Shown here: positions 11,301-21,243 of the stretch, in pieces | Layout: every line of letters starts with the position of its first letter | How positions within the stretch are numbered: the first letter of the stretch is position 1 | From: Liolophura sinensis | Taxonomy: Eukaryota; Mollusca; Polyplacophora; Chitonida; Chitonidae | Length of the DNA stretch: 64,000 nt | Assembly (NCBI RefSeq): GCF_032854445.1 | Contig: NC_088295.1 | Coordinates: 82,008,644 to 82,072,643, forward strand | Direction of reading: 5' to 3' | The notes under the pieces: generated by a model | Databases searched by the model: none | What the model saw: the letters and a program-made list of their open reading frames with translations, nothing else | What the model was told of the DNA's origin: nothing | Made by a program: the position numbers and the translations under genes

Positions 11301-13392
11301 GTGACATAAGAATTTGTAAGTCTTCTGTATGCTGGCTAGCCATGTGTCAATATGTGTTTCTGTCCTCATCCTTACAGAGTACAACAGGGAAGGGTTCTGA
11401 GTTTGTATTAGAGCACCACATTGATCGTATCAACACACTGTTCGCAGGGGAATCACTGGAGGAGATATTTGACAGGCTGAACAAAGATGGGTCAGAATGG
11501 GCTATGCGTCAACTAGAAACATTGAGAAAAATGGTGAGTAGTTTCTTTTTGTCTGTAAGCAGTTGGAGTTGTGCACTAATGAAATAAATTTCTATTAAAT
11601 CACAGACATATTATAGGTTTGAGTATTGTTTTTTTCAGGGCCTTTGTTGGCTTAAGTAATTTACGTGTGATCCCAAAGTATGACTACATGCATTTCCAGG
11701 CAACTGAAGTAAAGTGTTCCAATCTAGTATGTGATTGTTTTCATTCTCCAGAGGTGCATGTGTTTCCTCCGGGATGTGACCACTTTTCTCCTCTTATAAA
11801 CCCGAACACCATCAAAGAAGTAAAACATTCGTCAGCGCAGTGTAAAACATCAGCGTCAACATTTGTGTTCATTGTGGTCTGTAGCTTGTGTTTTCGTTTA
11901 CTGATCTGTTATTTAGAGTGAACATAAAAGTCAGCCACTTAATCTGAATTAATTGATAATGTTGTATGTAGCAGGACCTTCTGATATATAACAGACAGTT
12001 TATTCAGATTTTAGGAAGATATTTTCATAATAGATCCAAACTTGCTAAAGAAAAATAATGCAAAGTCACAGTGTTTTTCTTCAAGCAATGACTCTCCCAA
12101 GGCGGTTTTCTTGCCAGCTCACCCTGACAAGTTACTGCTGTCTCCTGCTCGACATGTACGCATTGTGACTTGGGTAGCCGTTCTTAGTTCCCTGCTCATA
12201 AATGTGTGGATTAAAATGCACCAGATTAATGCTTAAACTAAACGCTAAAATCTAATTTATTGCATCAGTATCTGTCTAACCACTATAAGAAACCACACCG
12301 ACAATAGAGAGCTAATAGGTTTATTGACTTGACACCCTATTGTCACATGACGCTTTCAGCAGTAGTGATTAGCCAAGTCCATAAGGGCTTCAGCAGCATA
12401 GCTGCTCAGAGTGAATTGTCTGTCAGTGCCATATCCCTAACGCTGAACTTCATCTCTCGGCTTTCAAAACATTATAGAGTTTTTTACATATTTTTGTGTG
12501 GTAAATGTGTCCTATAGCCTCTTTTACTGTGTATATAAAGTGGCAGACTTTATGTTCACTTTAAGTTCCCTACCTCGGTGTCTTATGCAGTTGCCCACCT
12601 TACAGTCCTGTTATTTAGACTTCTATCTCGCTGTTCTGTTATTTATAGTTGCCTTCCTCCCTGTTCTGTAATTCACAGTTGCCTTCCTCTCTTTTCTGTT
12701 ATCTACAGTCGCCTACGTCCCTGTTGTGCTACTTAGTCTCCTATCTCGTTCTGTTATTTACAGTTGCCTACCTCCTTGTTATGTTATTTAGTCGCCTATC
12801 GCACTGTTCTGTTAATTACAGTCGCCTACCTCCATGAAGGTGTGCCTGCGCCAGGTGTTAGAGGGAGCCAAACTCAGTCTGGAGGAATGCCTGAAGATGG
12901 ACTACAGGCTTGCACAGCGCTTCATGGAAGATAAAGACTTCTTTGAAGGTGTTAGGGCAGGTGAATGAAAATTGAACCTCACGATTGCGCTGGGTTATTC
13001 ATGTAATCCAACTGAATCTGATCAGTGTCAGTTTTACAAGGTGTTTTTAGCGGACTTCCCCCCTTATGACATTTTAGTTTTCACTGTCTTTCTCCAGGAT
13101 CCTCAAACAGAAGGGTGTAGGAGTTTGCCCAGACACTGGCATTGTCAGTTTCCTCCTCTTATTGATGGGAATACAACTCTTTATTATGTCTCTCAGTGTA
13201 AAACCAATCTTCTCGTTTCCTCCAATAATATGATTTGTGGTTCGTAAGTAGCATTTTGTTTGATTTTTTTCAGTGCTAGTGGACAAAGACAACAGTCCGA
13301 AATGGGATCCTCCATCAATAGAAGGGGTAACCAAGGAGAAAATAGACTGGTACTTTTCTCACTTACCACCAGAGCAAGAACTCAAATTGTGA
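5320..13392 (+). CDS. HIBCH: 3-hydroxyisobutyryl-CoA hydrolase (10 visible coding exons)
   Basis: This is a mitochondrial enzyme of valine breakdown that hydrolyses 3-hydroxyisobutyryl-CoA; it belongs to the enoyl-CoA hydratase (crotonase) fold. Exons: 5320-5475, 6140-6224, 7903-7983, 8647-8699, 9258-9336, 10336-10481, 10838-10924, 11378-11533, 12822-12960, 13274-13392 (TGA). All junctions are GT-AG and in phase, giving 366 residues. Landmarks in order: [14 protein letters not shown], the oxyanion-hole motifs KAFCAGGD and [13 protein letters not shown], the catalytic [20 protein letters not shown] (Glu and Asp kept), [21 protein letters not shown], and the C-terminal [15 protein letters not shown]. 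The first visible exon opens at an acceptor in phase 0 with an internal ATG (codon 6), so a leader exon with the mitochondrial targeting peptide probably lies upstream; it was not found. The core length matches the family. Confidence 0.95.
5566..5662 (-). mobile_element. SINE family A fragment in HIBCH intron
   Basis: It has the blocks GGTGGCTGGCATTATGGTTG, GAGGGAAACTCGCAACCATC and CACAGGTTGCTGGAAGGT, which are diverged forms of the minus-orientation family A core. The ATAA tail side is missing. It lies about 90 bases after the end of the first visible HIBCH exon. Confidence 0.5.
6262..6412 (-). mobile_element. tRNA-like SINE head (third type) in HIBCH intron
   Basis: Read on the minus strand it begins GGTGGTACAATGGTCAAGTG (box-A like) and later has GCAAGTTCAATTCTGGC (box-B like), spaced as in a tRNA with a large variable region. 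What follows does not match families A or B. It is probably the head of another tRNA-derived SINE. It is not a functional tRNA, because no acceptor-stem pairing could be drawn. Confidence 0.4.
7291..7608 (+). repeat. 60-bp minisatellite, five units, HIBCH intron
   Basis: There are five near-identical 60-base units, each starting GGCTTTCTTATCC and continuing AACTGCAGTCAGCCTGGCAA, preceded by a diverged partial unit. The period is a multiple of three and stop-free, so it yields an artificial ORF of 20-residue repeats. It lies between the second and third visible HIBCH exons and has no protein-coding role. Confidence 0.9.
7990..8325 (+). repeat. 27-bp minisatellite starting just after a HIBCH splice donor
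   Basis: About twelve units of TGTACATGGACATGAATGGAG plus six bases (ACTTGT or GCTTTT) run from about 7990. The donor of exon 7903-7983 is at 7984, so the array begins within ten bases of the splice site. The period divides by three and both strands are stop-poor, which produces several overlapping phantom ORFs. Confidence 0.9.
9112..9192 (+). repeat. Short 23-bp tandem repeat, HIBCH intron
   Basis: Three and a half units of AGAGTAGCTGTAAAGTGAG plus four or five bases. It is located about 65 bases upstream of the exon at 9258. No function is suggested. Confidence 0.8.
12045..12564 (+). mobile_element. MITE-like dispersed repeat, copy 1 (HIBCH intron)
   Basis: This segment of about 500 bases is about 80% identical by eye to 41803-42308, in the same orientation. 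Shared blocks include GCAAAGTCAC, CGGTTTTCTT, CCCTGCTCATAAATGTGTGG, GACAATAGAGAGCTAAT and GGCAGACTTTATG. Both copies end in CACTTTAA. The ends form an imperfect inverted repeat, clearer in copy 2. It has no ORF of its own, so it is a non-autonomous element. Confidence 0.7.
12575..12836 (+). repeat. Tandem repeat carrying splice-acceptor-like units, ends at a HIBCH exon
   Basis: About nine units of 28-30 bases follow the pattern CTGTTCTGTTATTTACAG then TTGCCTACCTCC. The last unit is the real acceptor (TTAATTACAG) plus the first four codons of the exon at 12822 (TCGCCTACCTCC, Ser-Pro-Thr-Ser). Most units therefore hold a pyrimidine-rich stretch, an AG and a copy of the exon start. In-frame inclusion of the preceding 30-base unit would introduce a TAA. 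Confidence 0.85.
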
Positions 13393-14755
13393 TGAAGAGT
13401 GTGCTGTTTGACATTCTTAATTCAGCATATTTGATTCGTTGTGGAATATCAGTGTCTAAACTAGTTGGACATGTGTACTTGCAATTGCCATGACATCAGA
13501 GGGGTGATTTCCTGTCAAGGCTAAGGTGTATGTTTGAATGACAGTATAATGAAATGCCATATAGTTACAATGTAACTCACAACCACAGAAACGAAAAACT
13601 TCAAATCAATGTCGGAATTTGCAAGAAACATTCATTCTTTTATACATACAGAATGAGATTTATATGAGATATTGTTAATGATTTGAGGATTTGTGAAATT
13701 CATGAATCTGTGCTTTATGGTGGGTTTATATTGAGCAGACTCAGTAAGTCATCAGATATCTGTGACTTATTCCTGCAACTTCCGGCAGGTTGAGTTATCA
13801 ACTGCATATGGCTATTTTGTAACAGACAGTCCAGTGTTGACTCTGGCATGGCTACAGCCGTATTCACACTCGTCACATGCAACAAATGGAATGAAAATGG
13901 GACAAGTGTACTTTGTAACCCAAGTTCAGATGAAGCGATTTGTTGAATGGTATAGTGAGATGAAATAGCTTTTGTCATATTTTCACTTGACCGTGTAATT
14001 CAACAGTTGCACCATGGGAATGTGGCTTTATAGTTGTCTCATCTTGCATGTAGGACAGGTCTGCTGGATTATCTCCCCTGGTGGGCGCTAACAACAGGTT
14101 TCCAGCTCTAAATTTAAGAAGATGGGCAACTTCAGTTCAGAAAATAAATCGTAATCCCATGTGCTGAATACAACATTGTTCATCAACAAGAAGAGAAAAA
14201 TGCTTACCTTATATACAACTTATTTCCAAGCTGAAGAGGCATATATAGAAGTTCACGGAGTAAAATCCCAAAGTTTCTTTATAAATTTGAGTTATTCGTT
14301 GGTACATTCCTATGTACATTCCAACATCGTTATGGTACATTGGAACGTTGATTAGATTAGAAGTTTATGCATCAAGAAACTTTGTGATGTTATTCTCAAA
14401 CAGTGACAATCCACTCAATGATCATAGAGTATATTGTATATTGTTTCCAGACGCACGAGTACATGTATCTCGCTTCGGACAGACTTTTACATTATGTGCA
14501 TATACCCTCTCAAAGTGGAATTGTATATTTTCGTTCATCTTCATCTGCACACAAGTTCTCTGGTATGGTCCCAGTTAAATTTGACAAACATAAAGCTTAG
14601 TTGGGGTAGAAGGTTTGGCAGAAAACATGGCTAACCTCCTGGGTTTTATCTGCAGCCAAACCAGCTAACTGGATTCAAGCATGTGACTGCAATGGTCAAG
14701 GACTTGCCCACCTGACCCAGTAAATTATTATGGCAGTTACCTGCAATTTTTGATC

Positions 14756-14905
14756 CGCTTCGGTGGCCTAATGGTTAGAGCGTCCGCCTCAAAGTTAGGA
14801 GACCCAGGATCGGGTCATACTAAAGATTGTCTGATGTCTTGATATTTCAGTGGTGGCAGCAATCCTCGCCGTTATACATGTATGACTGAAAAATTGTTAA
14901 TTATG
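14756..14905 (+). mobile_element. tRNA-derived SINE, family B relative
   Basis: A tRNA-like head (GGTGGCCTAATGGTTAGAGC, GTCCGCCTC, then CCCAGGATCGGGTCATAC) leads into TTTCAGTGGTGGCAGC and ends with ATGTATGACTGAAAAATTGT. The GACTGAAAAATTGTTA end is shared with family B, but the middle is much shorter. Confidence 0.65.
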
Positions 14906-15047
14906 ACGGAAAACTCTGGCATACATACATGCAATTTACAACACTTCATGATATGAAACTCTTCTAGCTAAAGCTTGGTTTTTACGATGGGTAGGATGAA
15001 TTCAGGGAACTTTGGACATCCAGCTACCTTCGGACTAGATTAAAAAT

Positions 15048-15200
15048 TATTTTATTTATTTATTTGATTGGTGTTTTACGCCGCCCTCAAAAATGTTTCA
15101 CTTATACGACAGCGGCCAACATTATGATGGAAGGAAACCGGGCAGAGCCCGGGGGGGAAACCCACGACCATCCACAGGTCGCAGAGAGCTGAAGAAAGAA
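15048..15200 (-). mobile_element. SINE family A, 3' half
   Basis: In minus orientation it begins with the (ATAA)n tail and the diagnostic TTTGATTGGTGTTTTACG, followed by the CACTTATACGAC, GGCCAACATTATGATGG and CCACGACCATCCACAGG blocks. It is truncated before the tRNA-like head. Confidence 0.8.
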
Positions 15201-15548
15201 TCTGTAAAATATCCAGATCTGGGATTGAATTTGTAATCGTCAAAAAGTCAATGTCTCAATGTCCTGGATCTATGTTCGAATGTACCTGACTGTGATAGCC
15301 TTGATACTTTTCAAGCAATAAACAAAGCCTATGAGGATGCATATTTTAGTTAAACAACTATGTGTAGAGAAAATATTTAGTAGTTGTTTGGCTCTGTGTC
15401 TGAAGATTCCTGACATTACTCTATACAGCAATAAATACTATGTCTGCTGAAGTTCACTCAATCTACAATATCAGAATATCTTAAAAATTAAGTGGACTTA
15501 CTATATTATCACATAAAATCCTTGAGTATGTCTTTAAGCAAGAATCAA

Positions 15549-15632
15549 ATTTATTTGATTAGTTTTATGCCGTAGTCAAGAGTATTTCACTTATTGGTAT
15601 ATGACAGCGATCAGCATTATGGTGGGAGGAAG
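15549..15632 (-). mobile_element. SINE family A, short 3' fragment
   Basis: It carries TTTATTTGATTAGTTTTATG, TATTTCACTTATTGG and CAGCATTATGGTGGGAGG, the 3' blocks of family A in minus orientation, and stops there. Confidence 0.65.
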
Positions 15633-17934
15633 AGCCACCATATTGTTAATATTGAATAGTCAAAATATGGGTTATACACAATAACAACAGTGCACCGAGT
15701 GCACATGCTGTAGATAAGTGTTATCACTTGCTTCTAAATGTTATGTCTCAGGATTTATTGGCCTTTGAAATATTGTGAATAAAAACATAATTTGTTTGTT
15801 AAGGTATACTAGTTATTAACCTTGGAATTGTAGAAATCCTTTTTTTGTCACTGTTGCTAGGATATGTGGTGCAACAGGAGCCTTGAACAAGAAAGCGAAA
15901 CATTCCACAGTTGAAATGACATCGACTCTGAAGCTCTACCTATCTAGTTTGTACTAAGTCAGCATGGATATCAAGTAACAATGTACCTATAGATTTGCAG
16001 CAGTCTACATAAGGGGCATGACCTCTAATTCACATCATCAGTCTCTACGTTGCTACAGTAGCCCTTGTTTCACCGGTTCATGTCCGTGGATGCATAGTAA
16101 AGCTAGTAGCTATACAAGGCTTGTGTTTACATGTACCTATAAAGTTGTAGTTAACTTTGGGACGTTAGACATCCCACAAAAATCAGACATACACACAGGC
16201 TTATGTGCTCCGGACCATATCTGGACTCGGGTCCCAAACCTTAAATATGACATAATGATCTTGCAAGTTTTATATCATGCAACTTAGAATGCTGCTTTCT
16301 GAGAGCTTTTAAGTCTGTTAAGAAGGGAAGTTGTATGAAAACTTCACTTTTTATCTGTAAAGCATCACATTTTTGTTCAATTTACCCGTTAGTTTTAATA
16401 CAGATAAATTAGTTTGAATGACCAAACCTTTTCCAAAACTAAAATGGCTCTAGATGTGACCCTGGTGCTCTGCAATAGGCATCAACTCGTTCAGCACACA
16501 GGAACACTTTCCAAAACTTTTACTAGTACAGTTTTAATAGAAGTATTTGGGTACATTTAAAAATACACTTGTTTCCATACAAGTATAATAATGTACCTGT
16601 TGTGATGGAATCTTGTGGTCAGTGTTATTAAAATAATACAACCATCAGTAAAATGGTTAATAAAATCTCCAAAGCACTAACAAAACCGCTCGTAATATAT
16701 CATCAAACTGGTTAGTAAATATATCTGCATCTACACTTACTGAATACAGTCAGACCATTGGACTATATCTCTCAAAATGTTCTGTGAGTATAATTGCTTT
16801 CCATTAATTAATCTGTAGGAAGGCTTGTCTTTTGAGGATTGCAGAGTGCTACAGTAATATGTATACAAGTAAGCTACAATCTTGATCACTGCCCCTAAAT
16901 GAGAACGATTTTGGGAGCAAAAGGCACACAGAACTGATCTTCGACATTTTTGGTTGTGGAATTCCTGTCCCTATTAATATAATACATACAAGATTTAAAC
17001 AAAGGAAAAGAAAACGATAAGATATGCAGGATAAAATTTGAAAATATAACTCCTTAACCATGATATCTTTGCATCAACAAGTACCTGAAATCATTTCATA
17101 AAATCACTATAAACACTCCTTAATTTCCTCTTGGTAGACATGTGCCAGTGCATGGGTAACACGTCTGTGCTTTCTCCTGTTCAATTCACATACATTTGCT
17201 GATTCAACAGTAGAAAAGAATTAATGTAAATAAATAATATGCATGGAATACTAAATACTCCAAGGTAAAAATAGCAACACATAGAAACTTTCCACGTGCA
17301 ATATCACAACAAAACCAAATCAATTAAATAAAAATGGAATTTTCAGAGTGACATTACAATAATCACTGTCAACATGATCTTCTATTTTTTTCGCTAGCAG
17401 TTAAATAACCCTGCATACATCAGGTTATAGCTACAACAGATGGTCAGTATAGCTACAGAAAATGGCTGGCATAACTGTTAAGGAGAAGAATACATGAAAA
17501 TGATGCCAAAATCAGATGAAAGAGCCGTGAAACATATTTGCAAATATGGTCTTCAATACTGTATTCATTTTTCTTTCAGAGAAAAAGGTATTTGAATAAC
17601 TTTTGTATGGAGCATTTGGGACCACCTGTTGGTATATATTTATAAATGTTCTAAATAAGGATGTGATGCATAAATTTATTTGGATGTAAATTTTTTGTTT
17701 ACATATACACTTAATCTGAATAATAATAATATTTATGAATATATTAGATATATAAATATGATTAAATCCAGGCTGTACACATTTGTTGCTAGGAAAGAAC
17801 AAATTCTAGTGCAAATGTGTTTATTAAACATACGTTACATCCTCACTTAAAACAACATTACGTGAAGACAATATATACCATGACATGGTCTCAAATACCC
17901 ACCATATAAAAATTATTTCATCTATTTTCTCTTT

Positions 17935-18148
17935 ACACCAATGTGCTCGCTGTGAATTCAAGTCCAGCTCATGCTTGCTTCCTCTCCGGCCATATGTGGG
18001 AAGGTCCCACAGCAACCTGTGGATGGTCGTGGGTTTCCCCCGGGCTCTGCCTGGTGTCCACCCACCATAATGTTGGCCGCCGTCGTATAAGTGAAGTATT
18101 CTTGAGTATGGCGTAAAACACTGATCAAATAAATAAATAAATAAATTT
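17935..18148 (+). mobile_element. SINE family A, nearly full length
   Basis: It runs from the box-B region (GCTGTGAATTCAAGTCCAGC) through TCTCCGGCCATATGTGGG, GGATGGTCGTGGGTTTCCCC and GGCCGCCGTCGTATAAGTG to GGCGTAAAACACTGATCAAA and an (AAAT)n tail. Only the box-A end is missing. It lies about 170 bases downstream of the TMUB stop codon, so it may be in or next to that gene's 3' UTR. Confidence 0.85.
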
Positions 18149-18318
18149 TCTCTTTAAAGAAAAATAAAAAAAAGTATTGACCACATTTACAACAAACGTT
18201 TCACACTCTTCCATCTGAACTTTACATAATTTTTATATTTTCTCCCCGTTTAATGGCTACATGATCCAGGCTAACATCTCTGCTTGATATAGTGAGATCT
18301 TCTTGTTGCCGACAACAA

Positions 18319-20387
18319 TCACTCCAAATGTTGGTGTTCCTCTCTCCCATGATGAGTGCGCCAAGTTGAGAAAACTGCCACGCTGAAGAGAAAAGTTATG
18401 CCCACCAGAGAGAATGTAGTCATGGCATTAAAGTACTGTCTGTAGGCGAAACGGAAATACCAAATTGTGGCCAGAAAGACTGCAAATAGCGGAAACATAA
18501 AGATGCCTATGTCCAAGTCGTTCCTAGTGTCCGTGGGTGGAGGGGTTGATTGGTGTTGGGCCTCTGTTACCAAACAGTGGACTGTACAGTTATCCCGAAT
18601 GTTGTACGACTGAAGAGTTGAAGTATCATTCTGCAGGCACTGACCATTGAAGATGAGACGCACCAGTTTGTTAGCTGCCAGCTCTGGACCAAAGTGAGTC
18701 CTGTCAACATGATGCAACATTCTATAATACATAGCTTTATGACTTACAGAAAACTCAAGCCTATAAATTGTAGTACAAGTACTTTACGCACACAAACACA
18801 TTTGTGTATATCTATATATATATCTATATATATATATATATATGCATATTCCTACCAACACAGAAAGTTAAGCTTGATTATATTAAAGGTATATGAATAC
18901 CATACAACATTTTAAAGCTCAGTTTTACCTGAATATTTTACTGGAACAGATTTATTTATTTGATTGGTGTTTTACACTGTACTCAAGAATATTTCACTTA
19001 TACGACGGCCACCAGCATTAGGAAACCTAGTAAATGAAATAAAACATGAAAGTAGCACCTGTGATTCTAGACTCGGTGAAATAAAAACTTGGCCTAACTG
19101 TAGAAATTGTATACTGATGAGATAACAGGATAAAGCACTGCAGCAGTATCACAATAATGTTGTAGCACCTAATTATCCACATTTAGGTATTTCCATTCTT
19201 ATATGACAATTAGTGTGTTTCACAACTATCAAAAAAATATGCCTTCTAAAATGTCTTAAACACATTACGTAGATTTGTTTGGACACTTCTGACAAACAGA
19301 TCAATGTGAAAATAGCTTCTTCAAATTGTTGTGTTTCTGACAAAATACTTAAAAGCTGTATAAAAGACGGAAACTAACAGTAACTACTACATGTATTATG
19401 GATTTGAACCAATTAAGATTTCAAGTGACTTGGCAGTATTAGACATAGGGCCTAGCAGCATCCATTATAAGAGCAAAGGTACAAAATGTTTTCAAAAAAT
19501 TCAAAAATGTTTTTTTTTTTTTTTGGATTTACTGACTTTACTTTTTCAACTAAGGGCATGCTTTTTTTTATCTAATCCTCTTGTGGAAAAGGTGGTATTT
19601 ACAGTATATGTGTATGTTACTATCCGAATGCAGTTCTTGGGGGGCGCAGAGTATGTTCTTCCAGCGTGATATGTACTAACCTTTTAAACTGGCCAATAGT
19701 TTCCAATGGATTGGTCTGCACCAGCCGCTGAGTGTCATTCAGGTATTTTAGCTTCACCCTTATGTTTCCATCGCTCAATTCAATTTCCTGTAGAACGGAC
19801 GGCTCAACTGAAGGTTCTTCATCCACACTTCTCTGTGGACTGATTTGGCTTGTTTCAGAATTGTCAGCATGTGATCCAGCACCATCACTGACATCACTTC
19901 TCTGCCTGTCAGTGGTAGTTTTATCTGATGAACCATTGACAGCTGAGTCTTTTTCCTTTGACAAGAAGGCTAAACGCCTTTGTCGAATTGTTTCATGATC
20001 AACCAAACTATTATCTAACTGCCTCTGATGATCATTTGAAGAGGAATGAGGAATGTCAGACCTGGTTGTCTCCCCTGTGGCAGTCACTGGCTCGTCTACA
20101 GTTTGTATATGATTGTTTACTTCCTCCTGCTGTTCACTGCCTCCACTAACTTCACTTGCCTCTGTGCTAGGGGTCTCGGCTACCACATTTCCACCATTCG
20201 TCTCGGAGTCAGTATTCACAACAGGTTGCACAGTCCTCCTGCCCCTAGTAAGCTCTACAATGAGAAGACTGAAGAATGGTATGTCCCTTGTGTGTGTGGA
20301 CAGCCATGCACACACGACTACAATAACAATCAGTAGGGCAGCAAAAACAAATGTAACTTCGTCTCCTACTCCTTCAATAAGTGACAT
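18319..20387 (-). CDS. TMUB: Transmembrane and ubiquitin-like domain protein (TMUB1/2-like)
   Basis: There are two coding exons: 20387-19681 and 18700-18319 (TGA), joined in phase 2, 362 residues. Layout: an N-terminal membrane segment at about residues 9-31 (FVFAALLIVIVVVCAW), a long polar acidic Ser/Thr-rich linker with a basic RQRRLAFLSK stretch, a ubiquitin-like domain at about 209-280 (IRVKLKYLNDTQRLV, QFKRTHF across the splice, VRLIFNGQCL), then two C-terminal membrane segments (about 300-318 and 331-349). That order is the signature of vertebrate TMUB1/TMUB2, ER-associated proteins linked to protein degradation and receptor trafficking. A 5' UTR acceptor at 20413-20414 implies at least one upstream non-coding exon. 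A short out-of-frame upstream ORF (ATG at 20412) precedes the start. TMUB1 versus TMUB2 cannot be decided; it may be the pre-duplication form. Confidence 0.93.
18952..19026 (-). mobile_element. SINE family A, 3' fragment in TMUB intron
   Basis: TTTATTTATTTGATTGGTGT, ACTCAAGAATATTTCACTTA and TACGACGGCC mark the 3' end of family A in minus orientation. It lies in the single intron that separates the two TMUB coding exons. Confidence 0.75.
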
Positions 20388-20550
20388 CTTCTGGGAATTA
20401 TGTGCCTTGCATCTGGTGAAAAAAAACAAAAAACAAAAAAACAAAGAAACAAATAAAATCATCAGTTTGCAAATCTAATACATGTCATACCTACACTACT
20501 GACAAGTAAATGTATGGTACTATGTAGGGGGCCTGTAGGCTACAGTACTC

Positions 20551-20560
20551 GTCACGTGAC
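20551..20560. promoter_or_regulatory. CLEAR-type E-box GTCACGTGAC
   Basis: This is a perfect 10-base palindrome that equals the vertebrate CLEAR consensus bound by TFEB/MITF-family factors, which control lysosomal and V-ATPase genes. It lies in the divergent region about 690 bases upstream of the V-ATPase subunit F start and about 140 bases outside the TMUB 5' UTR acceptor. Function is inferred from the motif and the neighbour only. Confidence 0.5.
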
Positions 20561-21217
20561 ACACACACCGCCTTTCATTCTGGCACCGTTCATTAACTCC
20601 GAACACTGGTTAAACTCCCCAGTAATTTCAAACCATCCTTATGTCACACATTTATTCAGGCACGCGCCCTTAACCAGTAAATCATTCTGATGTGCCTTTT
20701 CATATGATGTAAGACAAGTAAGCACACACACCTGGACGAAGGCATCAGTCAGTTTTCATGACGCCGTCCAAAAACAAACCTTGTCTCAACTACACCAACC
20801 ACTGAGGGCAAACCATTTATCCATGAGCTCAAAGAAATCAGCGATCTGGTATAAAGGAAATATCAGTTGCACACCAACATTGTACAATTTTACACTCAAG
20901 TTCTTACCAACAATTTGTCACGTCTGTTCACATTTTCCCAATAACACTTTCGTCTACGTCATCAAAACAAGTGTTGCAACCAACCTACTTTCCGCAACAA
21001 ACTGATGGTCTCTGCTAGTTCCTTGTTTGACTTCATTGCGAAAGGACTGCAAATGCTGCTGGTTTTCTCGTCATAAAATCCATACCTGATACATTGAAGC
21101 ATAAGGTCGTGGCAGCGTTTCACTACTGGCCAAATTTACGTGCGAAGCGTGTCGGTTTGTGCAGAGGTTGTTTCTGATTTTGCAACATTTCTGTCATGTG
21201 AGGAGATTGCATGGTTG

Positions 21218-21223
21218 CACGTG
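21218..21223. promoter_or_regulatory. Second CACGTG E-box, just upstream of ATP6V1F
   Basis: The core CACGTG lies about 20 bases before the start codon; the minus strand reads ATCACGTGCA, a partial match to the CLEAR consensus. It is close enough to be in the 5' UTR or core promoter. By itself a hexamer of this kind is weak evidence. Confidence 0.3.
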
Positions 21224-21243
21224 ATATGTCATTCCCATTCAAA

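Larger units (their letters stand above)
13393..18318. other. Gene-poor region between HIBCH and TMUB (3' UTRs and SINEs)
   Basis: This region should hold the 3' UTRs of the convergent HIBCH (+) and TMUB (-) genes. A plus-strand AATAAA at 14143-14148 is one candidate HIBCH poly(A) signal. Otherwise I recognise only SINE copies (14756, 15048, 15549 and 17935). The small ORFs here show no family features. Confidence 0.5.
20413..21243. other. Divergent TMUB / ATP6V1F promoter region
   Basis: These roughly 830 bases lie between the TMUB 5' UTR acceptor and the ATP6V1F start codon. The TMUB leader exon and both promoters should be here. No TATA box stands out. Two CACGTG E-boxes are present (20553-20558 and 21218-21223). 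The ATP6V1F start context is good (AAAATGG). Confidence 0.6.

Noticed and set aside
12575-12836. Possible CRISPR-like array of regularly spaced repeats
   Set aside because: The units are contiguous with no unique spacers, and this is an animal intron; it is a tandem repeat seeded at a splice acceptor.
14756-14830. tRNA gene
   Set aside because: It has A- and B-box like sequence but no proper acceptor stem or anticodon arm, and it is joined to a SINE body. The same applies to the heads at 22794-23049, 29088-29352 and 33505-33884.
17477-17500. Another copy of the TTAA / AGGAGAAGAA element
   Set aside because: Only the first dozen or so bases resemble the left end, with one base missing, and nothing downstream matches.
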